Assembly: GCF_017303275.1 (NCBI RefSeq)
Contig: NZ_JAFKOJ010000001.1
Coordinates: forward strand, 1,116,001-1,180,000
DNA: 64,000 bases
Source: Bacillus sp. NTK034
GTDB taxonomy: Bacteria > Bacillota > Bacilli > Bacillales > Cytobacillaceae
Direction: 5' to 3'
Shown: positions 53,981 to 62,401 of the stretch, piece by piece
Layout of the letters: the number at the start of each line of letters is the position of its first letter
Position numbering within the stretch: position 1 is the stretch's first letter
The notes under the pieces: generated by a model
Databases searched by the model: none
What the model was told of the DNA's origin: nothing
The model's input: only the letters and a program-made list of their open reading frames with translations
Position numbers and translations under genes: made by a program

Positions 53981-54840
53981 CTCCTGATTAGACGGTATAA
54001 TCCTCTTTCCAGTAAAGCACTTGCCATATCTCTTCTATATGCAGCAGTTGCTCTTCCATCTGAAATGGGCATGACCTCTTTCCAGGCAATTTTGGCGATG
54101 TTCTGGATTAAATCATCGTTTAGCTGCCCCAGGGTAAGCATTGATTCACATTTGCGTGCACGGATAATAGTCGGTGCCACAGATCCAAAGGCGATTTTTC
54201 CTTCGATGCATTTGCGGTCCTGGTCCATTGTGAGTGAAATGGCAATATTCACAATGGAAATGGATTGTGCTTTACGGGGGCCAAGCTTTTGGAAAATGCC
54301 TATTTCATTTGGTTTTTGCGGTTTAATTAGGATTTTTGTAATCATTTCATTTTCTTTTAAAATGGTCCTGCCTGGACCAATGATAAACTCTTCGATTGGA
54401 ATGATTCTCTTTTTCGTCAGCGAGGCGAGTTCAAGCATTGCACCGAGAGCATACAAAGCCGGAAGGGTATCGCCTGCAGGGGAAGCAGTACCAATATTGC
54501 CGCCGATTGTTCCCATATTCTGCATTTGAGTGGCCCCGACTTCTCGGGCTGCTTCTGCGAGAACATCCGCTTTTCTCTGCAGAAGCGGTGAATGAATCAA
54601 ATCGGTATGTGTGGTCAAGGGGCCAATATGGATAAAATCTTCCCTTTCTTCGATATAGCGCAGCTCTTTTACGTTTTTAATATTAATCCATATTTCTGGC
54701 CGCCATTTGCCTTCCTTCATCCGGACTGCTGCATCTGTACCGCCGGCTATCAATCTATGTTTCCTGCCTTCCTTGGATAGCTGGGTCAGACACTCGGATA
54801 GAGAGGAAGGGGTAATCATGTCAATTTCAGAAACGAGCAT
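53965..54840 (-). CDS. pucC: Xanthine dehydrogenase, FAD-binding subunit
   Basis: A 291-residue subunit of the CoxM/PucC type. FAD-binding blocks are IAGGTDAAVRMKEG and TIGGNIGTASPAGDTLPALYAL. It passes electrons from the iron-sulfur subunit to the acceptor. Its end overlaps pucD, so the subunits are made together. Ribosome site GGAGG. Confidence 0.92.
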   Translation of the reverse strand: MLVSEIDMITPSSLSECLTQLSKEGRKHRLIAGGTDAAVRMKEGKWRPEIWINIKNVKELRYIEEREDFIHIGPLTTHTDLIHSPLLQRKADVLAEAAREVGATQMQNMGTIGGNIGTASPAGDTLPALYALGAMLELASLTKKRIIPIEEFIIGPGRTILKENEMITKILIKPQKPNEIGIFQKLGPRKAQSISIVNIAISLTMDQDRKCIEGKIAFGSVAPTIIRARKCESMLTLGQLNDDLIQNIAKIAWKEVMPISDGRATAAYRRDMASALLERGLYRLIRRWENQ

Positions 54841-54855
54841 TGATTTACCTCCAGG

Positions 54856-55440
54856 TTATTTTTTTAGTGCATTTATATAATCATCCTGATTATTCAGGTT
54901 AAGATGAATCTGATCATTTTCCATGGGCACCTCAAGAAGAAATTTTTCATGCTCTTGAATTACATCTCTCAAACCCATTCTTTCTTCCTTGATAGATAAA
55001 AGATCGTTCCTCAATTGGGCGGAAAAGAGGATAGGGTGCCCTCTTTTTCCTTGATGGCTTGGAACTGCAATCAGGCTGCCTCTTTTTACAAGTGATTCTG
55101 CAAGCATGTTAATGGTGAGTGATTGAAGCGGCTGGTCAACGGATGTAATAAGAATCGTTTCTGCTGACTTTACAGCGGTTTTAACCCCAGAAATGATTGA
55201 GGAGCATTTTCCTTCATAGAATTGTTCATTAATGATGATTTTGATAGGGTATTTCTTTGCGATGGGAATGAATGCTTCGGCTTTGTAGCCCAAAACGACA
55301 ACAATGTCAGAAAATACTGATTCCCTGAGGTTTTGCAGCTGATGCTCAAATAAGGTCGTTCCTTTCCACTGCAGCAGTCCTTTTAAAGTACCCATCCTGC
55401 TGGATCGGCCTGCAGCAAGAACAATAGCTGTATGTGTCAT
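54856..55440 (-). CDS. pucB: Molybdenum cofactor nucleotidyltransferase (PucB/MocA-like)
   Basis: A 194-residue NTP-transferase. The signature is LAAGRSSRMGTLKGLLQWKGTTLFEH, and TSVDQP holds the metal-binding Asp. MocA-type enzymes attach CMP to molybdopterin for enzymes of the xanthine dehydrogenase family. It starts three bases after pucE, in the same order as in the B. subtilis puc genes. Confidence 0.87.
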   Translation of the reverse strand: MTHTAIVLAAGRSSRMGTLKGLLQWKGTTLFEHQLQNLRESVFSDIVVVLGYKAEAFIPIAKKYPIKIIINEQFYEGKCSSIISGVKTAVKSAETILITSVDQPLQSLTINMLAESLVKRGSLIAVPSHQGKRGHPILFSAQLRNDLLSIKEERMGLRDVIQEHEKFLLEVPMENDQIHLNLNNQDDYINALKK

Positions 55441-55443
55441 AGA

Positions 55444-55932
55444 CTATCTGGCTGTTTCAGGTTCGGATATTTTTTTTGCAGCAGCGGTCTGAACTGCCTT
55501 GATAATTTTTGTATAGCCTGTACAGCGGCATAGGTTGCCCCCTAATGCTGTTTTAATTTCCTCAACAGATGGAATCGTGTCAATTCTATCTAAGAAAGCT
55601 TTAGCTGATACGATGATTCCCGGAGTACAGTAACCGCACTGTGTTGCTCCTTCAGCAATAAATGATTCCTGAATTACATCCAGATTTGGTGATAAGCCGA
55701 CTCCTTCACAAGTCGTGATCACCTGGTTTTCCGCCTGACCAGCGAGGACTAGACAGGAGCATACAACATCTTTATTGATTAGTACAGAGCAAGATCCGCA
55801 TTCTCCCTTTCCGCAGCATTCCTTGCTGGCAGTCAATCCTAAATCTTCCCTCAAGACATCCAGGAGCGTTTTTGCAGGCGGGCAAACGACCGTACGTTCC
55901 TTTCCATTAACAATAAATTTAATGCTTTTCAA
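55444..55932 (-). CDS. pucE: Xanthine dehydrogenase, [2Fe-2S] subunit
   Basis: A 162-residue two-cluster subunit. The plant-ferredoxin-like cluster is in KECCGKGECGSCSVLI plus VVCSCLVLA, and the second, helical cluster is in GATQCGYCTPGIIV plus GGNLCRCTGYTKI, all cysteines intact. It is the first gene of the minus-strand purine operon; its 335-nt leader carries the riboswitch-like element. Ribosome site GAGGAGGCG. Confidence 0.94.
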   Translation of the reverse strand: MKSIKFIVNGKERTVVCPPAKTLLDVLREDLGLTASKECCGKGECGSCSVLINKDVVCSCLVLAGQAENQVITTCEGVGLSPNLDVIQESFIAEGATQCGYCTPGIIVSAKAFLDRIDTIPSVEEIKTALGGNLCRCTGYTKIIKAVQTAAAKKISEPETAR

Positions 55933-56078
55933 ATCTTCGCCTCCTCAAAGAACTTTGAAACTTTAAATGACGATGAGAAATTATGTGAGTATTTTGTAAG
56001 GGTTAATAGCCTGGCGAGCAAGAAGAGGTATTTAAGCTATGATATTATGCATATTCTTCTAAATAGACTAATAAGCAC

Positions 56079-56123
56079 AAAAAAATTCCTGCACAAAAGG
56101 TTCCTGGCTGCTGTCCACAGGAA
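56079..56123 (-). promoter_or_regulatory. Possible expression platform after the riboswitch aptamer
   Basis: On the minus strand TTCCTG (56123-56118) can pair with either of two copies of CAGGAA (56106-56101 and 56091-56086); the second is followed directly by seven U residues. AAAGG, which overlaps the 3' arm of aptamer stem P1, can also pair with CCTTT. Mutually exclusive pairings before a U run suggest control of transcription termination. Folding needs computation. Confidence 0.5.
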
Positions 56124-56130
56124 ATATGCC

Positions 56131-56195
56131 TTTCGTAGATAGGAATTCCGGTTCCTAGTAGAAACCCTCAAACCGATTATTGAGGTTATACGAAA
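56131..56195 (-). ncRNA. Purine-riboswitch-like aptamer (variant) in the pucE leader
   Basis: Read on the minus strand: P1 UUUCGUA/UACGAAA (56195-56189 with 56137-56131), J1/2 UAA within UAUAA, P2 CCUCAA/UUGAGG, L2 UAAUCGGU, J2/3 GUUUCUACU, P3 AGGAA/UUCCU with loop CCGGAA, then J3/1 AUC. The L2 CGG and L3 CCG can form the kissing loop that defines the purine riboswitch, and GUUUCUAC is its most conserved strand. At the binding pocket J3/1 is AUC instead of GAC (guanine) or GAU (adenine): the specificity C is kept but the two bases before it differ, so the ligand may be altered. It lies between the promoter and the xanthine dehydrogenase operon. Confidence 0.72.
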
Positions 56196-56273
56196 AATTC
56201 TATTTGATTTTTCAGTGTGCTGAAGGGAGGTATTATCAAGACAATTATTGAAATAGAGGGGGAGTTGATTTGT

Positions 56274-56303
56274 AGTGTAATAGTTAAGTTAATATTTTGT
56301 CAA
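56274..56303 (-). promoter_or_regulatory. SigA promoter of the puc operon
   Basis: On the minus strand a perfect -35 TTGACA (56303-56298) and -10 TACACT (56279-56274) are 18 bases apart, placing the start of transcription near 56267 and the riboswitch-like aptamer within the leader. Confidence 0.75.
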
Positions 56304-56327
56304 GTGAGAATTTTCTGATAAATGGTA

Positions 56328-56356
56328 TTGACTTATAAAACTGCCTTGTTTAATAT
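56328..56356 (+). promoter_or_regulatory. SigA promoter of the DUF2294 gene
   Basis: -35 TTGACT (56328-56333) and -10 TAATAT (56351-56356) with a 17-base spacer, 22 bases before the ATG, so the leader is very short. Confidence 0.75.
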
Positions 56357-56377
56357 AGTGAATAACAGGAGGACTAC

Positions 56378-56728
56378 ATGACTGTAATAACCTCAAAATT
56401 CCATCAATCATTAAAAAAAGATCTCGCTTTTCTTTATAATCGTGTCAATCAGGAGATCTATGGTACAGGCGTAAAAAAACAGCGTCTTGAAACTTTTGAT
56501 GATAGAGTCATCATATTTGCACAGCATAAGCGTGTTCAGGCACTGCATATGCTAAGCCAGAACTTTCATCACCTGACAATATCGGTTGATTCAGCATTGA
56601 TTGTTGAATTTAAATCGCTTTTAAAGGGCCTGATTGAAGATTCTCTCCATTTGAAAGTCAAAACGATTTTAAAAGATTACGATCCTGATACCGAAGAAGC
56701 ATGCACGGTTATTTATTTTAAAGAATAG
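56378..56728 (+). CDS. DUF2294 family protein
   Basis: A 116-residue soluble protein with the DUF2294 look (FHQSLKKDLAFLYNRVNQEIYGTGVKKQRLETFDDRVII, HKRVQALHMLSQ, DYDPDTEEACTVIYFKE). Members occur in Bacillus next to varied genes, sometimes molybdoenzymes; the function is unknown. AGGAGGACT precedes the ATG. It diverges from the puc operon and is separated from the next permease by a strong hairpin, so it may be transcribed alone. Confidence 0.75.
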   Translation: MTVITSKFHQSLKKDLAFLYNRVNQEIYGTGVKKQRLETFDDRVIIFAQHKRVQALHMLSQNFHHLTISVDSALIVEFKSLLKGLIEDSLHLKVKTILKDYDPDTEEACTVIYFKE

Positions 56729-56832
56729 CAGTTTTACATTATGTTTGGGGAAGCTGTGCATGCCGCGGTTTTTCTTAAACCCTCATATCGGAGCGGTTCC
56801 TTTGCCTTTTGTTTAACGGAAGCTGAATGAAG

Positions 56833-56890
56833 CCGCAGTAATAGAACATCTATGTGTACTTTGATGTTATCTATTGCTGCGGTTTTTTTT
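56833..56890 (+). terminator. Long terminator hairpin before the xanthine/uracil-type permease gene
   Basis: A long stem with CCGCAG and TAATAGA on the left and TCTATTG with CTGCGG on the right (56833-56882) is followed by eight T residues. It is over 100 bases after the DUF2294 gene and about 100 before the permease start, so it may be a terminator or an attenuator controlling the following catabolic cluster. Confidence 0.85.
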
Positions 56891-56982
56891 ATACACATTT
56901 TTCTTATGGGAGGTGATGTCTGTTTTTATCCGCTGGAGTCAGGCTGAGGCATAACAAAGAATTAAACCTGGAGGGGAAGTCT

Positions 56983-58311
56983 TTGGAAAAGCTAAATCCT
57001 TGGAAAGTAGGGACTTTGGGATTTCAGCATGTGCTTGCCATGTATGCAGGTGCTGTTATTGTTCCACTGATTGTTGGACCGGCAATAGGGCTCACTGCCC
57101 AGCAGCTTGCTTACTTAATTTCAATTGATTTATTTACTTGTGGGATTGCTACATTGCTTCAAGTTATAGGGGGGAGGCATTTTGGCATCAGGCTGCCGGT
57201 GATACTTGGATGTACTTTTACAGCAGTCGGACCCATGATTGCCATCGGGAATCTGCAGGGCATCACAGCCATCTATGGGGCGATTATTGCTTCAGGAATT
57301 ATCGTCATGATCTTATCTCAATTTATGAGTAAAATAATGAGATTTTTCCCTCCGGTCGTAACCGGTTCAGTGGTAGCTATTATCGGGGTTTCCTTAATCC
57401 CTGTTGCCATGAATAATGCTGCAGGAGGACTTGGTTCCCCAGAATATGGAAGTGCCCAGAATCTATTTCTGGCTGCATTTACACTGGTTCTGATTATTTT
57501 AATGAACAGGTTCTTTAAAGGCTATATGAGAGCTATATCTGTGCTGCTGTCATTGGCGGCTGGAACGATCACTGCTTATTTTATGGGGCTTGTCAGCTTT
57601 GCCGAAGTAAGCCAGGCTTCCTGGTTTCATGTTGTTCAGCCATTTTATTTCGGATTCCCGACATTCAATGCCTCGGCCATACTTACAATGACTTTAGTAG
57701 CTATTGTGAGCATGATTGAATCTACTGGGGTTTTCCTGGCTCTAGGAGATGTCTGTGAGAGAAAGCTGGGCTCCAAAGACATTAAAAAAGGGCTGCGTGC
57801 AGAAGGGCTGGCTGTAGTGATAGGGGGAATTTTTAATGCGTTTCCTTATACATCCTTTTCACAGAATGTGGGACTTGTAGCGTTAACTAAAGTGAAAACG
57901 AGAAATGTAGTTATCGCAGCTGGCGTTATTTTGATGATTTTGGGGCTTCTGCCTAAAGTGGCAGCTCTGACAACGATTATCCCTATGGCTGTTCTAGGCG
58001 GAGCAATGATTCCAATGTTTGGAATGGTGATCTCATCCGGAATCAGAATGCTTTCTGTTGTTGATTTCAGCAAAAATGAAAACTTGCTTATCGTTGCCTG
58101 TTCCATAGGAATCGGACTTGGTTCGGCAGTTGTCCCGCAAATTTTTGAAAGTCTTCCAACAAGCGCACGCCTGCTGGTTGAAAATGGGATTGTACTGGGA
58201 AGCATCACAGCAATTTTATTAAATTTGGTATTTAATTATAAAGATTTAAATATAAGTGAAAGTGAAAGAATCGAACAGCTGAAAGGAGATCATTCAGCTG
58301 AAGCGATTTAA
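56983..58311 (+). CDS. NCS2 xanthine/uracil-type permease (UapA/PbuX-like)
   Basis: A 442-residue proton symporter with about 14 membrane segments. It belongs to the xanthine/uric acid branch of NCS2: the N-terminal FQHVLAMYAGAVIVPLIVG, ATLLQVIGGRHFGIRLPVILGCTF with the conserved pore His/Gly, and the TM10 region SVAxFG-like NAFPYTSFSQNVGLVALTKVKTRNVV. Those signatures point to xanthine or urate rather than adenine. It starts at TTG with GGAGGGGAAG. It heads the cluster with the amidohydrolase and decarboxylase genes, so it probably imports their substrate. Confidence 0.87.
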   Translation: MEKLNPWKVGTLGFQHVLAMYAGAVIVPLIVGPAIGLTAQQLAYLISIDLFTCGIATLLQVIGGRHFGIRLPVILGCTFTAVGPMIAIGNLQGITAIYGAIIASGIIVMILSQFMSKIMRFFPPVVTGSVVAIIGVSLIPVAMNNAAGGLGSPEYGSAQNLFLAAFTLVLIILMNRFFKGYMRAISVLLSLAAGTITAYFMGLVSFAEVSQASWFHVVQPFYFGFPTFNASAILTMTLVAIVSMIESTGVFLALGDVCERKLGSKDIKKGLRAEGLAVVIGGIFNAFPYTSFSQNVGLVALTKVKTRNVVIAAGVILMILGLLPKVAALTTIIPMAVLGGAMIPMFGMVISSGIRMLSVVDFSKNENLLIVACSIGIGLGSAVVPQIFESLPTSARLLVENGIVLGSITAILLNLVFNYKDLNISESERIEQLKGDHSAEAI

Positions 58312-58382
58312 ATGCAACTGCTGAAACCATCTGTCTCTTTTTTGCGAGACAGAAATCCAAATAATAGATAGGAGCAGGAGAA

Positions 58383-59843
58383 ATGGATTTAATTCTGAAA
58401 AATGCCAACATTCCCCAGGGAGATCGTCAGGTTTTAACAAATATTCTGGTTAACGAGGGGAAAATTGTTGGCTACACCAATGACATTTCTTTTCTGAATG
58501 CAGCCAGGGTAATTGATATTAAAGGAAAATTAGTCGTTCCAGGCTGTATTGATCCGCATACTCATTTTATGGATCCAGGCTTTACTCATAGAGAAACCTT
58601 TGCAACTGGCAGCCGTTCTGCAGCCGCGGGAGGCTTAACAACCATTATAGATATGCCATGCTGCAGTAAGCCATCCGTTCGTGATGGGGAGAGTTTCAAT
58701 AAAAAAATCGGACCAATCAGAGGTCAGGCTTATATTGATTACTGTTTCTGGGGCGGCATGACAGGAGAAGATGCACGTGAAGGCTGGATCGATAATATTT
58801 ATCCGCAGATCGACCAGGGAGTTGTTGCCTTTAAAGTTTACATGACTCCTTCTGTCCCTACCTTCCCTAAAGTATCGGACGCAGAAATGCTGGAAATTTT
58901 CAAAAACGTTGCAAAAACCGGACTCCCAATTGGAGTTCATGCTGAAAACTATGATATCTGCACATTCAATTCCAAGAAACTTGAAAAAGAAGGGCGCCTT
59001 GACGGTCCAGCATGGGCGGAAGCACGTTCAAGCCTCGCTGAGAAGGTAGCCATTGAACTGATTCTAAGCTTTGCAGAAGCTACAGACGCACGTGTACATG
59101 TGGTACATATGAGCACGAAAGAAGGCGTCGAGCTGGTTAAAGCAGCAAAGAAGCGTGGTGTTAAGGTTACAGCAGAAACCTGTCCTCACTACCTTGTTCT
59201 CAATGCAAAGGACTCCATGTCAGAGCGCGGTTCCTATGCAAAGATTGCTCCTCCTTTACGAGGAAAAGAGGATAACGAATCTCATTGGCAGGCTCTGGCT
59301 GACGGAACAATCGATTTTGTCGGTACAGACCATGCCCCATATGAAATTGCCACAGAAAAGGATTATCCCGGGGCAACGATCTGGAACACTTTCCCCGGCA
59401 TACCTGGTGTAGAAACGATGGTACCGATCCTTGTCAGTGAAGGATTAAATAAAGGCCGTTTATCCCTATCAAGGTTTGTCGAGGTAACAAGCCGCAATGC
59501 TGCCATTCATTATGGCATTTACCCTAAAAAGGGATCAATGGAAATTGGCAGCGATGCTGATTTCACTGTGATTGATCTTGAGAAAGAGTATGTAATAGAC
59601 GAGCAGAAAACAGAATCAATGGCTAAATATAACCCTCTGCATGGCATGAAGCTTAAAGGAAAGCCAGTCCAAACGATCATACGCGGAAAAGTGATTTACG
59701 AGGATGATGAAGGCATCGTTGGAGAAGCAGGCTATGGCGAGTATGTTCCCCGCCAAAATATCCAGAGACTTGAGAGAACTTTAAAATATGAAAAATACGA
59801 AGCGGTAAAAGCAAAAACAAAAGACCCAGTAGCACAGCAATAA
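58383..59843 (+). CDS. Cyclic amidohydrolase (dihydropyrimidinase/allantoinase-like)
   Basis: A 486-residue dinuclear metal hydrolase. The metal ligands are His59 and His61 (IDPHTHFMDPG), carboxylated Lys151 (VVAFKVYMTPS), His186 (GVHAENY), His242 (HVVHMSTKEG) and Asp316 (VGTDHAPYE). It opens cyclic amide rings such as hydantoins, dihydropyrimidines, allantoin or purines. The residues after DMP (CCSKPSVRDGE) differ from textbook allantoinases, so substrate is open; from the cluster I infer hydrolysis of the pyrimidine ring of xanthine to 4-ureido-5-imidazolecarboxylate. The Lys-rich C-terminal 30 residues extend beyond the core. Confidence 0.85.
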   Translation: MDLILKNANIPQGDRQVLTNILVNEGKIVGYTNDISFLNAARVIDIKGKLVVPGCIDPHTHFMDPGFTHRETFATGSRSAAAGGLTTIIDMPCCSKPSVRDGESFNKKIGPIRGQAYIDYCFWGGMTGEDAREGWIDNIYPQIDQGVVAFKVYMTPSVPTFPKVSDAEMLEIFKNVAKTGLPIGVHAENYDICTFNSKKLEKEGRLDGPAWAEARSSLAEKVAIELILSFAEATDARVHVVHMSTKEGVELVKAAKKRGVKVTAETCPHYLVLNAKDSMSERGSYAKIAPPLRGKEDNESHWQALADGTIDFVGTDHAPYEIATEKDYPGATIWNTFPGIPGVETMVPILVSEGLNKGRLSLSRFVEVTSRNAAIHYGIYPKKGSMEIGSDADFTVIDLEKEYVIDEQKTESMAKYNPLHGMKLKGKPVQTIIRGKVIYEDDEGIVGEAGYGEYVPRQNIQRLERTLKYEKYEAVKAKTKDPVAQQ

Positions 59844-59871
59844 ATACTTATAAAGAGGGAGGCTGTCCGGA

Positions 59872-60462
59872 TTGGAACTTAGGGGAAAAAAGCACTGTGT
59901 GGTCATTATTGATATGTTAAACGACTTTATCGGTGAAAAAGCAGCATTAAGGTGTGAGAATGGCGAAAAAATAGTTCCTAAAATACAAGAGCTTATTCAA
60001 TTCGCTCATGAACACAATATCCAGGTTGTGCATGTTCAGGAAGCTCACAGAAAAAATGACCGTGATTTTCGCGTGAGGCCAGTCCATGCAGTTAAAGGAA
60101 CCTGGGGTTCGGAATTCATTCCAGAGCTCCAGCCTGATGAGAGCAAAGGGGATTATGTGGTCCAAAAGAGGCGGCATAGTGCATTCAGCTACACCGATTT
60201 TGATCTCTTCCTGAGAGAAGAAGAAATAGATACTGTGGTACTAACTGGAGTCTGGACCAATGTATGTGTTCGCAGTACTGCTTCTGATGCTTTGTATCAT
60301 GGCTACAACGTCATTTGCATTTCAGATGCCACCGCTTCCCAGGATGACGATATGCATGTATCAGGTTTAAGAGACATTGATATCTTCGGGGATATATTAT
60401 CAACAGAAAATTACAAAAAGCTGGCTAAAAAGAAATTCTCCCAAGACGAATCTGTTGTCTAA
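59872..60462 (+). CDS. Isochorismatase-family cysteine hydrolase (N-carbamoyl hydrolase-like)
   Basis: A 196-residue hydrolase with the triad Asp14 (VIIDMLNDF), Lys99 (YVVQKRRHSAF) and Cys132 (TNVCVRSTA). Cysteine-containing members (unlike true isochorismatase) hydrolyse ureido or amide groups, as N-carbamoylsarcosine amidohydrolase or RutB do, releasing CO2 and ammonia. It starts at TTG with GGGAGG. In this cluster its best substrate would be a ureido compound produced by the preceding amidohydrolase, such as 4-ureido-5-imidazolecarboxylate. It overlaps the UbiX-like gene by eight bases. Confidence 0.85.
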   Translation: MELRGKKHCVVIIDMLNDFIGEKAALRCENGEKIVPKIQELIQFAHEHNIQVVHVQEAHRKNDRDFRVRPVHAVKGTWGSEFIPELQPDESKGDYVVQKRRHSAFSYTDFDLFLREEEIDTVVLTGVWTNVCVRSTASDALYHGYNVICISDATASQDDDMHVSGLRDIDIFGDILSTENYKKLAKKKFSQDESVV

Positions 60463-61042
60463 CTCCTCTTTAGGAATAAGAAGAAAGCGAATTTTAGTTG
60501 GCATTACCGGAGCAAGCGGATCATTGTACGCCTATACCTTGATCCGCGCTCTTCATCAATTAGAGATCGAAACGCATTTAATTGCTACGGAGATGGGAGA
60601 AAAAGTAATGCAATTTGAATGCGGGATCAAGATGGACGAGCTGAAGGAGTATGCCACTATCCACAGCAACCGGAATCTTTTCGCTGCGGTTGCCAGCGGA
60701 TCCTTTAAGACAGACGGAATGGTTATCGTACCATGTTCGATGAATACATTGGGAGCTATTGCGAATGGGGTCGGCGATACGCTATTAAGCAGGGCTGCCA
60801 GTGTTGTATTAAAGGAAAATAGAAAGTTCATTATTGTTCCAAGGGAAGCACCTTTTAATTTGATTCATCTGCGCAATATGACTCTCCTTGCTGAGAGTGG
60901 AGCATGTATAATGCCTGCATCACCAGGCTTTTATCATAAGCCGACAGAAATATGGGAGCTGGCCAACTTTATGGTGGCGAGGATATTGGACATGCTGGAT
61001 ATTGACCATGAGCTGCTGGAGAGATGGGGGGAAAAGGCATGA
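60455..61042 (+). CDS. UbiX-like flavin prenyltransferase
   Basis: A protein of 195 residues if started at the TTG at 60455, which overlaps the end of the preceding gene; a longer frame reaches ATG 60377 but would extend into it by 29 codons. The FMN-binding GITGASGSLYAY, VPCSMNTLGAIANGVGDTLLSRAA and REAPFNLIHLRNM blocks are diagnostic. UbiX makes the prenylated FMN cofactor of UbiD decarboxylases, and the UbiD-like gene follows with an ATGA overlap, so this copy is dedicated to it. Confidence 0.92.
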   Translation: MSNSSLGIRRKRILVGITGASGSLYAYTLIRALHQLEIETHLIATEMGEKVMQFECGIKMDELKEYATIHSNRNLFAAVASGSFKTDGMVIVPCSMNTLGAIANGVGDTLLSRAASVVLKENRKFIIVPREAPFNLIHLRNMTLLAESGACIMPASPGFYHKPTEIWELANFMVARILDMLDIDHELLERWGEKA

Positions 61043-62376
61043 ACCCTGTAACAATGAGGGCATTGCTGGATAGATGGGAAAGCATGGGGTTTCTTCATCG
61101 GGTGAAAAAAGAGGTGGATCCTATGCACGAGCTGGGTGCGGTGATTAATGCCAAAAATGGAAGAGAGCCTTTTTTATTTGAAAAAATTAAAGGCTATCAA
61201 TCTTCCATGGCTGCCGGTTTGGGTGGTGACAGAGAGCTGATGGCTGACAGCATGGGTATCCAATCTGGGGAACTTATTCCTAAAATCATCGACTCTATTG
61301 TTAATCCTATTCCAACCACATTAAGGCAAACGGGCCCTGTTCAGGAGAATCTGGTGACCGGGGAATTCGATCTTGCAGACTTGTTTCCTATCCCAACCTA
61401 TCACGCGGAAGACTCTGGTGCTTATTATGTTTCAGGAATATTGGTGGTTAAAGATTTATCAGGGAGAAAAAGATATACCTCTATTCGCAGAATGCAATAT
61501 CTTGGCGGAAATCGAACAAACATCCTCATAACCTCCCCAGAGCTGATGGAGCAATATGCCCATTATGAAAGTATTGGCGAACCGATGGAAGTGGCTGTTA
61601 TGTTTGGCGTGGTTCCAGCAGTTGTATTAAGTTCTCAGATTAGTACACATTTGTATCATACCGACAAATTGGATGTAGCAGGTGCACTGCTCGGTCAGTC
61701 CCTTGATGTTGTTCAATGCAAAACAGTTGATCTGGAAGTACTGGCTGAGGCGGAAATAGTTTTGGAAGGCAGAATGCTTCCATATGAAAGAGAACTGGAA
61801 GGACCTTTTGGCGAACTGGCAGGCTATTATGGCACCAGAACGCCTCAGCCGGTTATAGAGTTTTCAGCCGTTACTTACCGCGATAATGCTATCTCACAGA
61901 CTATTTTTCCATCAAGCTATGAAGAAAGGCTGCCAATGGCGCTTGTAAGGGAAGCCACTCTTTTAAGCACTGTCCGGCAGGTGGTTCCAAATATAAAAGC
62001 TGTACATATCCCGATGGGCGGGGTGGCTCGCTATCATGCAGTCATTCAGATTGAGAAGAAGCATGATGGTGACGGCAAACAGGCAGCACTTGCAGCTTTT
62101 GCAAGCGATAAGGATTTAAAGCATGTGATTGTTGTAAATGATGACGTCGATATTTTTGATTCAGATGATGTTGAATGGGCCATAGCTACAAGAGTCCAGG
62201 CAGGTGATGACATATTTATCGTACAAGGTGCAAAGGGATCGCCGCTCGAATCGTCCCATCATTTAAAAGGAGTCAGTGATAAGATGGGCATCGACGCAAC
62301 CTATCCGCTTGGAAAAGAAGAGTTATTTAAAAGGACTTCGATCCCCTTTGAAGTGAATCTCGAAGACTATCTTTAA
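61039..62376 (+). CDS. UbiD-family prenyl-FMN decarboxylase
   Basis: A 445-residue reversible decarboxylase for aromatic, heteroaromatic or acrylic acids. The active-site acid pair is in ERELEGPFGELAGYYG, and the metal/cofactor region in YTSIRRMQYLGGNRTNI. The start is the ATG at 61039, overlapping the ubiX stop codon, with GGGGGG upstream. In ubiquinone-free Firmicutes UbiD proteins act in catabolism. Given the neighbours, an imidazole carboxylate such as 4-amino-5-imidazolecarboxylate is a chemically fitting substrate; a hydroxybenzoate is the main alternative. Followed by a BMC shell gene in 25 bases. Confidence 0.9.
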   Translation: MNPVTMRALLDRWESMGFLHRVKKEVDPMHELGAVINAKNGREPFLFEKIKGYQSSMAAGLGGDRELMADSMGIQSGELIPKIIDSIVNPIPTTLRQTGPVQENLVTGEFDLADLFPIPTYHAEDSGAYYVSGILVVKDLSGRKRYTSIRRMQYLGGNRTNILITSPELMEQYAHYESIGEPMEVAVMFGVVPAVVLSSQISTHLYHTDKLDVAGALLGQSLDVVQCKTVDLEVLAEAEIVLEGRMLPYERELEGPFGELAGYYGTRTPQPVIEFSAVTYRDNAISQTIFPSSYEERLPMALVREATLLSTVRQVVPNIKAVHIPMGGVARYHAVIQIEKKHDGDGKQAALAAFASDKDLKHVIVVNDDVDIFDSDDVEWAIATRVQAGDDIFIVQGAKGSPLESSHHLKGVSDKMGIDATYPLGKEELFKRTSIPFEVNLEDYL

Positions 62377-62401
62377 GCTTCTGCAGTAGAGGAGGTCAAA
62401 A

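Noticed and set aside
60377..60454. ATG at 60377 as start of the UbiX-like gene
   Set aside because: It would add 26 residues unlike any UbiX N-terminus and lie deep in the preceding gene; the family begins just before GITGASG.
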